In this document: one piece after another, positions 52,166 through 61,356 of the stretch | Numbering within the stretch: position 1 is the first letter of the stretch | Layout of the letters: each line of letters starts with the position of its first letter | Translations under genes and position numbers: made by a program | Source of the DNA: Mycolicibacterium frederiksbergense | GTDB taxonomy: Bacteria; Actinomycetota; Actinomycetes; Mycobacteriales; Mycobacteriaceae | Direction: 5' to 3' | Assembly: GCF_012223425.1 (NCBI RefSeq) | Contig: NZ_CP038799.1 | Span: forward strand, 2,790,001-2,854,000 | Length of the DNA: 64,000 nt | The notes under the pieces: generated by a model | The model's database searches: none | Seen by the model: the letters and a program-made list of their open reading frames with translations, nothing else | What the model was told of the DNA's origin: nothing

Positions 52166-52737
52166 GCTCGCTCGGCAAGCCTCGCTCGGTGTCCGATGGT
52201 TCGCTCGGCAAGCCTCGCTCGGTGTCCGATGGTTCGCTCGGCAAGCCTCGCTCGGTGTCCGATGGTTCGCTCGGCAAGCCTCGCTCGGTGTCTGATGGTT
52301 CGCTCGGCAAGCCTCGCTCAGCTGGCATCGTCAGCCGTGGGGTGGCCGCCGTCATCGATCTGCTGTTCGTCGGAGTGGTACTGGGCGCGCTCTACGTGGG
52401 TCTCATCCTGGCCCGGTTGATGTTCAACCCGTCCTCGTTCAGCTTCCCGACCGTCAGTGTGGTGTTCTCCACGGCGGTCATGTTCGGTGTCGCGGTGTTC
52501 TACCTGGCCGCGTGCTGGTCGGTGTCGGGCTGCACCGTCGGTGCGGTCACCATGGGGCTACGGGTGACCGGCCGCCGTGGTGGCCGGGTGCCACCGTTGA
52601 TCGCGTTGATCCGCGCGGTGGCCTGTGTGCTGTTCCCGGTGGGACTGCTGTGGGTCGCCGTCGATGCGCGCCGCCGTTCGCTGCAGGACGTGGTGTTGGG
52701 CAGCCGGGTGGTATACGCCAAGGTCCAGGTCGGTTGA
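52162..52737 (+). CDS. RDD-family membrane protein with N-terminal 11-residue repeats
   Basis: The 191-residue protein begins at GTG 52162. Residues about 3-53 are four exact or near-exact copies of SLGKPRSVSDG plus a partial fifth. The RDD domain then starts with GIVSRGVAAVIDLLFVGVVLGALY (R-x-x-A-x-x-x-D) and has three membrane helices, with MGLRVTGRRGGRVPPLIALIRAVACVLFPVGLLWVAVDARRRSLQDVVLGSRVVY. RDD proteins are membrane proteins, some linked to ion or compatible-solute transport. Orthologues I recall lack the repeats. The repeat region is cytoplasmic by the positive-inside rule. Confidence 0.85.
   Translation: MSSLGKPRSVSDGSLGKPRSVSDGSLGKPRSVSDGSLGKPRSVSDGSLGKPRSAGIVSRGVAAVIDLLFVGVVLGALYVGLILARLMFNPSSFSFPTVSVVFSTAVMFGVAVFYLAACWSVSGCTVGAVTMGLRVTGRRGGRVPPLIALIRAVACVLFPVGLLWVAVDARRRSLQDVVLGSRVVYAKVQVG
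52168..52320 (+). repeat. 33-bp in-frame tandem repeat in the RDD gene
   Basis: Units at 52168, 52201, 52234 and 52267 (33 bp each) plus a 21-bp partial unit at 52300. The unit begins TCGCTCGGCAAGCCTCGCTC and ends GGTGTCCGATGGT; only the fourth has a visible base change (GTCTGATGGT). Length is a multiple of three, so copy-number change keeps the frame. Confidence 0.95.
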
Positions 52738-52739
52738 TC

Positions 52740-53621
52740 TCAGAGCGACGGCAGGTCCAGCCAGTCGTCGACCTGGAACCCATCCCCGCGGGCGACAAGG
52801 GTGGCGCCGCCGTGACCCGGATAGTGCGCGGGGATGACGGTCGCGCGCCGGCGCGCGGCCTCGGTGAACACCCGCTTACGGGTCGCCGCGGCGGCGTCGG
52901 CGTCCAGATCGAACGCGCACGGATCCGAGGGCCGCGGAATCTGGATGGGGCAGTGGGTCAGGTCCCCGACGAACACCGCGGGTCTGCCTGCGTCCAGCCA
53001 CAGCACCGATGACCCCGGGGTGTGTCCCGCCGCGGGCCGCAGCCACACCGATTCGCTCAGTTGGTGTTCCCCGCTGAACAATTCGACCTGCCCGGCCTCG
53101 TACACCGGGGCCACACTGTCGTCGAATACCACCCGTGCCGCGGCGTCGCAGCCGGCGCCGCCGGGTCCGAAATACCGGAAGTCGGCCTCGGGCAGCAGAT
53201 AACGGGCATTCGGGAAGGTGGGCACCCAGCCCCCGCCGGACGCGGTGGTGTTCCACCCGACGTGATCGGTGTGCAGGTGGGTGTTGAGCACCACGTCGAC
53301 GCTCTCCGGGCCGATACCCGCGGCCGCTAGCGCATCCATAAAACCGGTGTCCAGGTTGTTCAGCACCGGGACAGCTCTTTCGCGCCCGTTGCCGACGCCG
53401 GTGTCGACGAGCACCCGCAGTCCGTCGACATCGATCACCCAGGTCTGGATGGCCACCCGCCACCGGCCGGTGTCCGGGTTCAGGAAGGTGGGCACCAGCA
53501 GGTCGGCGTGATCGATCCAGGCCTGCTCCGTTGTGCGCCCGAACATTTCGACACCCGGCTCGAACGACGTCTCCAAAACCCTTGTCAGAAAGGCATTTCC
53601 GAGGCGTGCCCGATCAACCAT
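52740..53621 (-). CDS. MBL-fold metallo-hydrolase
   Basis: The 293-residue protein has the zinc-binding motif VVLNTHLHTDHVGWN (H-x-H-x-D-H), a later PAAGHTPGSSVLWL (His), FVGDLTHCPIQ (bridging Asp) and VIPAHYPGHGG (His). It belongs to the lactonase/GLX2-like branch; the substrate is unknown. Its ATG lies 2 bp after the embB stop, so it is probably read from the embAB transcript. It converges on the RDD gene with a 2-bp gap. In M. tuberculosis a different gene follows embB. Confidence 0.9.
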   Translation of the reverse strand: MVDRARLGNAFLTRVLETSFEPGVEMFGRTTEQAWIDHADLLVPTFLNPDTGRWRVAIQTWVIDVDGLRVLVDTGVGNGRERAVPVLNNLDTGFMDALAAAGIGPESVDVVLNTHLHTDHVGWNTTASGGGWVPTFPNARYLLPEADFRYFGPGGAGCDAAARVVFDDSVAPVYEAGQVELFSGEHQLSESVWLRPAAGHTPGSSVLWLDAGRPAVFVGDLTHCPIQIPRPSDPCAFDLDADAAAATRKRVFTEAARRRATVIPAHYPGHGGATLVARGDGFQVDDWLDLPSL

Positions 53622-53623
53622 GG

Positions 53624-56600
53624 CTACGGCCCGATGCGGATCTCCCCGGGCGAGTACAGCCCGGAGTGCGTGGAACTACCCAGCTCGAGCTGGGCTGGTT
53701 CGGCATCGACGATGGTGTCGAAGCGCCGCAGCGAGCCCCAGTCCTGGCCCCAGTCCTTGGACAGATACGTCGACATCACCGAGGCCCGCAGCAGCAGGTC
53801 GGTGACGCCCAGCAGCCCGCCCTCCAGGCCGTTCTGCCAGGTGTCCGTGCTCTGCAGCTTGGCGAAGTAATCCGGTGAGATCCGGTACTTCGGGACCTCG
53901 GTCACCCCGTTGGCGTGCAGCATCGGTTGCTGGCACGGGAAGACAAGGCCGACCGCCCAGTCCAGCAGCACGGGCTGCTGGGAGCCGATGTACTCCTGCA
54001 CCGAGCGCACCTCAGGCACCCGCGGCGGTGTCACCGCGACCCAATCGCCCTGGCCCAGTGACAGATCCTCGGCGATCACCCGGACCGCGATCGCATCGGC
54101 CGGGATCTGCTCACGCGGGTAGCGCAGGTTGCGCCACGACGGTGTCGGGCCGATGTCATACGGGCTGACTCGTCCGGCCGGCACCGGTGCGCCGTCCGGT
54201 CCGGCGACCGCGTACTCCAGCTCGACGGTCTGACCGGAGACCTCACCCTTGGCGACGTTGACGCCGGAGATGGTGCCCGCCGCGGTGACGGTGACCAGCG
54301 GGTGCGCATCGTCGGCGGGGGGCAATTCGTACCAGGCCGAGGCCAGCCGGCTTTCCTGTTGTGCCCCGGTCGAATACGTTCCGGCGACCGGTACACGCGC
54401 GGGGTCCAGTCCGTACGGCAACGGCACCCGCGACCCGTTGACGCCGGGCCGCGGCAGCCGGATCGGCCGGTTCCAGTCATAGTCGGTGCCGGGCTGCGGA
54501 TTGTTCAGCCGGATGGCCTCGGCGATGATTCGGTCCGGCACACCGTCGGGGGAGAAGCCGGGCGCGCCGGCCCCGCCCAGCGGTCCCAGCGGACCGTAAT
54601 CACCGGGCAGCGCACGCAGGAAGCCGTCATTGGAGTCGGGCTCGACCAGCACGTCGTCGGCCATGCCGCAACCGCCGGCGAAGGCGCGCACGTTGGCCCA
54701 ACCGTTGGAGTAGGTCGGGTACTGGCGCACCATGCCGATGGCCATCGACGCCACGAACACCACGACCATGAAGCCGGCGGCGATCGGAATCGGTGCGGCG
54801 GTGAGCCGGTCGACGACACGGGACTCCCCGCCCCCCGAGACGTGCAACCAGAACGCCCACAGCGCCGCGATCACGAACAGCACGAAGAACATCGTGCTGA
54901 CCGTCACCCCGCCGATCGCCGGCACCGCGGTGTTGAACGGGACGCCGAAGTTCGAGACGTACCACCATCCGTTGACCGAGGCGAAGCAGAGAGCCAGCAC
55001 GAAGAACACCAGCGACAGGAACGCCATCCGGTTGCGTGCCGACCGCAGCACCACCGGTGACACCATCACCGTGGCCAGCGCGGCCATCGCACCCGCCACC
55101 GCGGCGAACAGGCCGAAGTGGTGAATCCACTTGGTGGGGGTGAACATCAGGAAGAAGATCGTGGCGAAGATGATGCCCATCAACCGCCAGGCCGGCCCAC
55201 GCGCGATGCCGGCGATCCGCTTGCGGCGCAACATCATGAACAGCGCCGGGAACAGGCACATGGCGCTGAACAGGAACGCGAACCGGCGCGAGATGGCGCC
55301 GTCGACGGTCGGCAGCACCAGGTAGTAGTACCGCAGAACCTCGGTGTACCACGCCTGGCTGGGTCCGATCGCGGTGCGGATCCTGGTGGCCTCCAGCACC
55401 GTGGCGAAGGTCTGATCGGCGAACACCACCGCCAGGATCACGGTGCCCGCGGCCAGTAGCGGTGCCAGCAGCGGCCAGGTGCCCACGACGGCCCGGCGGC
55501 GCATCAGGATGCGCAGGATGGGGCGGCCACCGGCCACCAGCGCGGCCACCGCGATCAGTCCGGTCGGCTGGATGCCGAGGGTGAAGGCCGCCGAGACGAT
55601 GGCCAGCGCCGCGGGTGTCAGCCGCCCGGAACTGACCGCGCGTTCGATCAGCACGTAGGTGATCAGCGCGCCGGTCGCGATCTGGCCTTCGGGACGCAGC
55701 CCGTTGTTGAACGGCATCCAGGCGCCCAGCAGTACCAGGCCTGCCGCCCACAGCGCCGGACGGCTGGCGACCACCGCGGGCCCCAGCCGCGGTAGCACCT
55801 CGCGGGACAGCAGCAGCCAGCACACCAACGCACAGATCAGGTCGGGCAACCGGATCCAGATGCTGGCGTCGCTCACCCGGGTCATCAGCGCCAGCACGTT
55901 GTAGTACCAGCCGAACGGGTCCTCGGGGCTGCCGAACCAGCGGAAGTAGTTGGCCATGTAGCCGCCGTGATCGGCGACCCGGGCCATCTGCAGGATGTAG
56001 CCGTCGTCCGAGGAGTTGGTGCCGATGACGTACCAGAGCGCGAACCCGCCGACCACGACACCGTCGACCGGAGTGGCCGTCTTCCAGCGGGTGGGGATGA
56101 GCCGGTGCATACGCCGGCCGTCGAGGCGGTCCAGGCGCCACAGCGCCAGCACCGCGATGATCGTCGAGAGGATCGCCAGCACGATCGCGGTGAGTTTCAG
56201 CGCGGTCGGATGCGTGGTGAACCGGGTGTCGATATCGGCTGTCAGCGACAGTCCTTGCGGTGCAGGGCCGGTCAGGTCGGTGAACACGCCGACGACGGCC
56301 GGCCGCAGGTTGGGGTCGGGAAAACCGGTGCGCTGCGGGGTGCCGTCGTCCTGGGTCAGCCCGACGAACTCGGCGTAGGTGCCGTCATGGTCGGAGATGA
56401 TCCGGAGGTCGGAACAGTCTGCGGCCCGGTCGCGTTCGACGCTGGCCACCACCACATTGCGCACGATGACGTCGACCCGCCCCGGGCCGTCCGCGCTCGA
56501 CTCGGTGACGTTGACCAGCATCGCGTTCAGTGCCGCGTCCCGGCCCTCGGCGGGCGCGGTGCCCAGCACCAGCCCGCCCTCGGCGGGCATGTCCCGGATC

Positions 56601-56803
56601 ACCGAGCATGGCACCGTGGCGGTCAGGGTCACCGGGGCCTGCGAGATCAGCGGAGCGGTGACATTCGAGAGCTGGCCCGCCTGAGGCCAATTCAGGGTCG
56701 CGGTGGTCTGGGTGACCGGCAGCAGCGGTACGGCGACCGCCATCACGAAGCCCAGCAGGCCGGCGATGGTGGCGACCCAGCGGGCGATCTTCACATCATT
56801 CAC
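53624..56803 (-). CDS. embB: Arabinosyltransferase EmbB
   Basis: The 1059-residue GT-C enzyme has about 15 membrane helices. The catalytic Asp pair lies in NSSDDGYILQMARVA (Asp266, Asp267). GGYMANYFRWFGSPEDPFGWYYN follows; Met283 is the residue equivalent to Met306 of M. tuberculosis EmbB, the common ethambutol-resistance position, and is the usual Met here. The periplasmic C-terminus contains the carbohydrate-binding region and ends with the EmbB-type PGEIRIGP. With EmbA it builds the branched hexa-arabinoside of arabinogalactan from DPA. ATG 56803 overlaps the embA stop by 4 bp. Confidence 0.96.
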   Translation of the reverse strand: MNDVKIARWVATIAGLLGFVMAVAVPLLPVTQTTATLNWPQAGQLSNVTAPLISQAPVTLTATVPCSVIRDMPAEGGLVLGTAPAEGRDAALNAMLVNVTESSADGPGRVDVIVRNVVVASVERDRAADCSDLRIISDHDGTYAEFVGLTQDDGTPQRTGFPDPNLRPAVVGVFTDLTGPAPQGLSLTADIDTRFTTHPTALKLTAIVLAILSTIIAVLALWRLDRLDGRRMHRLIPTRWKTATPVDGVVVGGFALWYVIGTNSSDDGYILQMARVADHGGYMANYFRWFGSPEDPFGWYYNVLALMTRVSDASIWIRLPDLICALVCWLLLSREVLPRLGPAVVASRPALWAAGLVLLGAWMPFNNGLRPEGQIATGALITYVLIERAVSSGRLTPAALAIVSAAFTLGIQPTGLIAVAALVAGGRPILRILMRRRAVVGTWPLLAPLLAAGTVILAVVFADQTFATVLEATRIRTAIGPSQAWYTEVLRYYYLVLPTVDGAISRRFAFLFSAMCLFPALFMMLRRKRIAGIARGPAWRLMGIIFATIFFLMFTPTKWIHHFGLFAAVAGAMAALATVMVSPVVLRSARNRMAFLSLVFFVLALCFASVNGWWYVSNFGVPFNTAVPAIGGVTVSTMFFVLFVIAALWAFWLHVSGGGESRVVDRLTAAPIPIAAGFMVVVFVASMAIGMVRQYPTYSNGWANVRAFAGGCGMADDVLVEPDSNDGFLRALPGDYGPLGPLGGAGAPGFSPDGVPDRIIAEAIRLNNPQPGTDYDWNRPIRLPRPGVNGSRVPLPYGLDPARVPVAGTYSTGAQQESRLASAWYELPPADDAHPLVTVTAAGTISGVNVAKGEVSGQTVELEYAVAGPDGAPVPAGRVSPYDIGPTPSWRNLRYPREQIPADAIAVRVIAEDLSLGQGDWVAVTPPRVPEVRSVQEYIGSQQPVLLDWAVGLVFPCQQPMLHANGVTEVPKYRISPDYFAKLQSTDTWQNGLEGGLLGVTDLLLRASVMSTYLSKDWGQDWGSLRRFDTIVDAEPAQLELGSSTHSGLYSPGEIRIGP

Positions 56804-59800
56804 GGGAGGGCCCTGATCGGTCCGCCGCGACTCCAGCCGAACACGTGTGCAGTCCCTTCTTCGATGACGGCGTCGGGCGCGACATCGCGTGGCACCACCC
56901 GGATATAGCGCTCGATCGAACCCCAGTCGCGGTACCAGTCGTCACGCAGATACGTCGGGATGGTCGAGGTACGCAGCAGTGCCTGGATGAACAGGAACGG
57001 TCCTCCGTCGTCGGCGGACTGCCACTGGTTCGAGGATGCCACCATCTGCTTGAAGTTCGGGATGATCCGGTAGTCCGGCAGTTCGGCGACACCGAGACGT
57101 TCGGCGAAGGGCCGCTGGCAGGGGAAGTTGGCCGCGGTGGCGATGTCCATCAGCACCGGGGTCTGCGTGCCGAGGTACTCCTGAGCGGTCTGCAGAACCG
57201 GTACCCGCGGGGGCGTGAAGCCGAACCACTGGTCCTCGGACAGGTTCGGGTCATCGGCGACGATGCGCGCCACGTTGGCCTCCGGCGGAGCCGAGGCGAG
57301 CGGGAAACGCAGGTTGCGCCAAGCCTTCTGATAGAAGGTGTCGATCGGCTGCACCTCGGACAGGGCCTGGTAGCTGCCGTCGGGCCGGTGCACACCCCAC
57401 TGCAGTTTCAGCGACTGGCCGTAGTTGAAGGAGCCGTCCTCCTCGTAGAACCAGATCGCGCCCACCGCGGCAACCGTCACCAGTGGACGGTCCGGGGTGC
57501 GGGGCGGCAGCTGGTACCAGGCCGAGGTGGCCTTGGCCGCGAGAGTGTTCTCGTCGAAGCTGCCCATCACCGGGGTCGTCTCCGGGTCCAGCCCGAAGGG
57601 CAGATACACCCGGGATCCGTTGACGCCCTCGGGGCCGTAACCGCCGCCGGTGCCCGCCGCGTAGCCGACGCCGACATTCGGCTTGTCGACCGGGCCGTCC
57701 GAGTTCGGGGTGCCGGGGTTGGCGGCCACGGGTTCGGGGGGCTCCAGCGTGTCGCTGACCCCGTTGGGGGTGAACCCGACGGGCTCCTCGCCGCCGAGCG
57801 GGCCGTACTCGCCGAAGCGCTGCCCCGGAACCGGTTGCAGCAGTCCGGCATTGGTGTCGGCCTCCACCAGGACGGCATCGGCCATGGCGCAGCTGTCGGC
57901 GGACAGCCCGGACTGCAGGGCCGCCAGGTTGGCCGAGCCGGTGGTGTAGACGGGGTAGCGGCTCGCGGTGGCCTTGAGCATCGAGCCCAGCTCCAGGACG
58001 ACCATGATGACCGCGACGACCAACAGCGGGGTGGACGCCAGCGCCCGGTTGCGTCCGGTGTCGGCGACCTCGGTGTGCCCGGCGTAGTCGATACGGAAGT
58101 GCAGCCAGGCCGTCAGCAGGCCACCGGCGATCGCCAGCACCAGGAAGATCGTGGTCACCGGGAAGCCGACGATGACGGGCTGCTTGTCGAACCACGGCAC
58201 CCCGTAGTTGCCGGTGTAGAAGAAGCCGTTGAGACCCGAGGTGGCCCACGCCAGCACGAACAGCAGCGCGGTCACGTACAGCGCGAGATTGCGCCGGCTG
58301 TGCAGCCCGACCCGGGCCAGTGCGAATGCCGTCACGCCGCCGAGCGCGCCCGCCAGGCCGGCGAACGCACCGAATTGGATGGCCCACTTGGTCGGGGTGA
58401 ACGTCAGCAGCAGCAGTCCGATGCCGGTGGTGCCGATGAGCCGCCACACCGGCCCGTTCACCGCGCCGGGCACGGTGCCGCGGCGCAGCAGCACCATCAG
58501 CAGACCGAACAGGCACAGCAGCAGGATGAGTACCGCGAACCGGCGGGTCAGCGAACCGTCGACGCTGTCCTCGACGGTCAGGTAGTAGTAGCGCAGGAAC
58601 TCCTGGTACCAGGGGACCGTCGGGCCCACCACATACTTGATGCGCGCCGACTCCGCCACCGTGGCCAGCGTCTGGTCGCGGAACACGATGACGAAGATCA
58701 GCGACGCGGCGCCGACCAGCGGTGCCAGCTGGGCCGCCAGCCCCAGGGCGGGGCGGCGTTCGCCGACGACCCGGGTGATCGCCCGGGTGCCGACGAGCAG
58801 CGGCGCCAGCGCGATCAGACCCTGCGGTGCCAGCGTCACGCAGAACACCGCGACGACGATCGCCGCCGCGGTCGGCCACAGCCGGCGGCGGCCCACCGAC
58901 AGTTCCACCAGCACCCAGATGAGGACCACGCCGAACGCGATCAGCGGTTCGGGGCGCAGACCGTTGTTGAACGGCAGCCAGGCGGCCAGGAACACCGCGC
59001 CCGCGGTCCACACGGCGGCCCGGTTGCGGGCCAGCCGGTTCCCGAGCCGGGGCAGCACGACGTGGCTCAGCAGCAGCCAGGTGCCGATCGCGGCGGCGGT
59101 GGCGGGCAGCCGCATCCAGACCCCGGCGGTGCTGATCGAGGCCAGCTGCGCGAGCACGCTCTGGTACCAGTCGAACGGGGCTTCCGAGGCACCGAAATAG
59201 CGGTAGTAGTTGGCGATGTACCCGGCCTCCCCGGACACCCGGGCCATGGTCAGGTTGTAACCGTCATCGGAGGTCGGCGGCCCGACGATGTGCCAGACCA
59301 GCAGTCCGCCCACCACGCCGGCGTCGGCGAGCCACACCGACAGACCTGTGCGGCGCCGATTGCCCGGCGGTGCGCGCCGCCCGGCGGTGCGGTCCAGCAA
59401 CGCCAGCGCGACGATGGAAGCCAGCACCGCGGCCACGCCGAGCACCATCACCGCGGTCTTCAGCGCGGTCGGCGAGGTGATGAAGCGGGTGTCGATGTCG
59501 ACGCGCGCGTTCAGGCCGGCGTCCGGTCCGACGCGCAGGTCGGTGAAGATGCCCGCCACCTGCGGGCGCTTGTCGAGACCGAGAGTGCCGGTGGCGTCGG
59601 GGATGCCGACGAAATCCGCGCCGACGGCGCCGACATTCGCCCAGATCCGGAGCTCACTGCAGGCGCCGGAGTCGACGGCATCGCGCGGCGCGACCGCCGC
59701 GACGGTGTCCCGGAACGCGACGTAGACGACGTCGGCGGTGGCATTGACGAACAGGCCGTTGCGCCCGGCGTCGATACCGTCGGGCGGGATCGTGGAGAAC

Positions 59801-60045
59801 ACCAGTCCGCCGTCGGCGGGCAGGCTGGCGACCGTCCGGCACGGGATGGTCACGTCCAGGGATCTGGGCGCGCCGGAGACCAGCGGCGCGGTGATATCGC
59901 CGACGAAGCCGTCGGCGTTCGCGGACTGGGGCCACTGGATCGCTGCGGTGCTCTGCCGTACCGGCAGTAGCGGGGCGAGGGCGCAGAGCAGAAAGCCGAC
60001 AAGGCCCGTGATGACGGCGAGAAGGCGGACTTTCCTATCGGGCAC
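56800..60045 (-). CDS. embA: Arabinosyltransferase EmbA
   Basis: I place the start at GTG 60045 (MPDRKVRLLAVITG, 1081 residues); TTG 60054 in frame is possible. The family pattern is intact: ITAPLVSGAPRSLDVTIPC, catalytic TSDDGYNLTMARV, YYRYFGASEAPFDWY and NNGLRPEPLIAFG. The C-terminal binding region has CAMADAVLVEADTNAGLLQPVPG and the protein ends GGPIRALP, the same end as M. tuberculosis EmbA. A TAACCT -10-like element just upstream suggests its own promoter, needed because embC is not adjacent here. It acts with EmbB. Confidence 0.96.
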   Translation of the reverse strand: MPDRKVRLLAVITGLVGFLLCALAPLLPVRQSTAAIQWPQSANADGFVGDITAPLVSGAPRSLDVTIPCRTVASLPADGGLVFSTIPPDGIDAGRNGLFVNATADVVYVAFRDTVAAVAPRDAVDSGACSELRIWANVGAVGADFVGIPDATGTLGLDKRPQVAGIFTDLRVGPDAGLNARVDIDTRFITSPTALKTAVMVLGVAAVLASIVALALLDRTAGRRAPPGNRRRTGLSVWLADAGVVGGLLVWHIVGPPTSDDGYNLTMARVSGEAGYIANYYRYFGASEAPFDWYQSVLAQLASISTAGVWMRLPATAAAIGTWLLLSHVVLPRLGNRLARNRAAVWTAGAVFLAAWLPFNNGLRPEPLIAFGVVLIWVLVELSVGRRRLWPTAAAIVVAVFCVTLAPQGLIALAPLLVGTRAITRVVGERRPALGLAAQLAPLVGAASLIFVIVFRDQTLATVAESARIKYVVGPTVPWYQEFLRYYYLTVEDSVDGSLTRRFAVLILLLCLFGLLMVLLRRGTVPGAVNGPVWRLIGTTGIGLLLLTFTPTKWAIQFGAFAGLAGALGGVTAFALARVGLHSRRNLALYVTALLFVLAWATSGLNGFFYTGNYGVPWFDKQPVIVGFPVTTIFLVLAIAGGLLTAWLHFRIDYAGHTEVADTGRNRALASTPLLVVAVIMVVLELGSMLKATASRYPVYTTGSANLAALQSGLSADSCAMADAVLVEADTNAGLLQPVPGQRFGEYGPLGGEEPVGFTPNGVSDTLEPPEPVAANPGTPNSDGPVDKPNVGVGYAAGTGGGYGPEGVNGSRVYLPFGLDPETTPVMGSFDENTLAAKATSAWYQLPPRTPDRPLVTVAAVGAIWFYEEDGSFNYGQSLKLQWGVHRPDGSYQALSEVQPIDTFYQKAWRNLRFPLASAPPEANVARIVADDPNLSEDQWFGFTPPRVPVLQTAQEYLGTQTPVLMDIATAANFPCQRPFAERLGVAELPDYRIIPNFKQMVASSNQWQSADDGGPFLFIQALLRTSTIPTYLRDDWYRDWGSIERYIRVVPRDVAPDAVIEEGTAHVFGWSRGGPIRALP

Positions 60046-60095
60046 GAGGTTCAAGGTTAGGCGACAGCCGGCCCGGGACCGCCGGACGACCCGCG

Positions 60096-61235
60096 CTAGG
60101 CCCTATCGGGTTGCAGGGCCGCCAACCGGATATCGCCGCCGTAGTGCGCCAATACCCGGCGATCCATCACTCGGCGCCACAGCGGCGGGCACCAGGCCAG
60201 CACCAGCATGCTGCCGTAACCGGTGGGCAACTGCGGAGCCTGATCGCAGTGCTGCAGCGTCTGATAGCGCTTCTGCGGGTTGGCGTGGTGATCGGAGTGC
60301 CGCTGCAGGTGGTACAGGAACACGTTGGTGATCAGCGTGTCGCTGTTCCAGCTGTGTCGCTGCCCCACGCGCTCGTAGCGGCCGTCAGCCAGTCGCTGCC
60401 GGCGCAGGCCGTAGTGCTCGAGGTAGTTCACCGTTTCCAGCAGGCAGACGCCGATGATTGCCTGCCCGAGCAGCCACGGAATGATGACGGCGCCGAACCA
60501 GGCGACCAGGCCCGCGAAGATGGCCGCGGACAGCAGCCAGGCGTTCAGGATGTCGTTGCGCAGCGACCACCGGGACGTGCCGTCCTTGGCGAGCCGCGCG
60601 CCCTCCAGCTGCCATGCCGAGCGCAGTCCGCCCAGCACCGAACGCGGAATGAAGTGATAGACGCTCTCACCGAGCCGCGCGCTGGCGGGATCTTCCACCG
60701 TCGCCACCCGCAGATGGTGGCCGCGGTTGTGTTCGACGAAGAAATGCCCGTAGCCAGTTTGCGCGAGGGCGATCTTGCTCAGTCGCTTTTCGGTGCTGGC
60801 ACGCCGGTGGCCCAATTCGTGGGCCGCGTTGATCGCAATCCCGCCCACGATTCCGACGGTGACCATCAGCCCGATCTTGTCGATCGTGCCCATGGTCAGC
60901 CATCCACCGCCGCTCCACAGCCAGCACGCGAAAATCAGCGAAAGGTACTGGTTGGGCAGGTAAACATAGTTGACCCAGCGATAGAAGTTATCGTTTTCGA
61001 GATCTTCGAGTGTGCCGCTGGGTACGTGTGTTTCGTCGGCGCCAATTAGCTGGTCAAGCACCGGAATCACGACGAATGCCAACATCGGGCCCACCCACCA
61101 GAACACCTGGAGACCGGTCAGCTGGACCATCAGCCACGCCAATCCGACCATCCCCGGGACGATGGCGCCGAGCATCCACAGATACCGTTTTACAGCCCGC
61201 CACGTGGGCGTTCTGTCGGTCTGCGCGTCGGTCAC
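60096..61235 (-). CDS. alkB: AlkB-type membrane alkane 1-monooxygenase
   Basis: GTG 61235 gives 379 residues. Hydrophobic helices surround the three His motifs of the membrane di-iron family: HELGH (139-143), EHNRGHH (168-174) and LQRHSDHH (310-317), plus the alkane hydroxylase signature NYLEHYGLRR (270-279). It would hydroxylate medium-chain alkanes or a related lipid at a terminal carbon, needing rubredoxin for electrons. No rubredoxin gene is adjacent, although mycobacterial alkB usually has rubA genes directly downstream. Downstream here is embA, 50 bp away on the same strand. It is inserted between embC and embA, divergent from the oxidase gene. Confidence 0.93.
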   Translation of the reverse strand: MTDAQTDRTPTWRAVKRYLWMLGAIVPGMVGLAWLMVQLTGLQVFWWVGPMLAFVVIPVLDQLIGADETHVPSGTLEDLENDNFYRWVNYVYLPNQYLSLIFACWLWSGGGWLTMGTIDKIGLMVTVGIVGGIAINAAHELGHRRASTEKRLSKIALAQTGYGHFFVEHNRGHHLRVATVEDPASARLGESVYHFIPRSVLGGLRSAWQLEGARLAKDGTSRWSLRNDILNAWLLSAAIFAGLVAWFGAVIIPWLLGQAIIGVCLLETVNYLEHYGLRRQRLADGRYERVGQRHSWNSDTLITNVFLYHLQRHSDHHANPQKRYQTLQHCDQAPQLPTGYGSMLVLAWCPPLWRRVMDRRVLAHYGGDIRLAALQPDRA

Positions 61236-61356
61236 TTCGTATCCTTGCCGGGGGATGGAGAGAACTAGTTGCTGGTGCCTATTTAACCTGGTTGCGCGAG
61301 CAGTGCAAACACGGAGCCATAACGAATGATGATTTTGCTGTGAGGTTGGTGTAGGG

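Noticed and set aside
52168..52320. CRISPR array
   Set aside because: The repeat is contiguous and in frame with the RDD gene, with no spacers.
56845..59970. 1041-residue open frame antisense to embA
   Set aside because: Shadow frame with low-complexity Gln/Arg/Gly composition; embA on the other strand is intact with family motifs.
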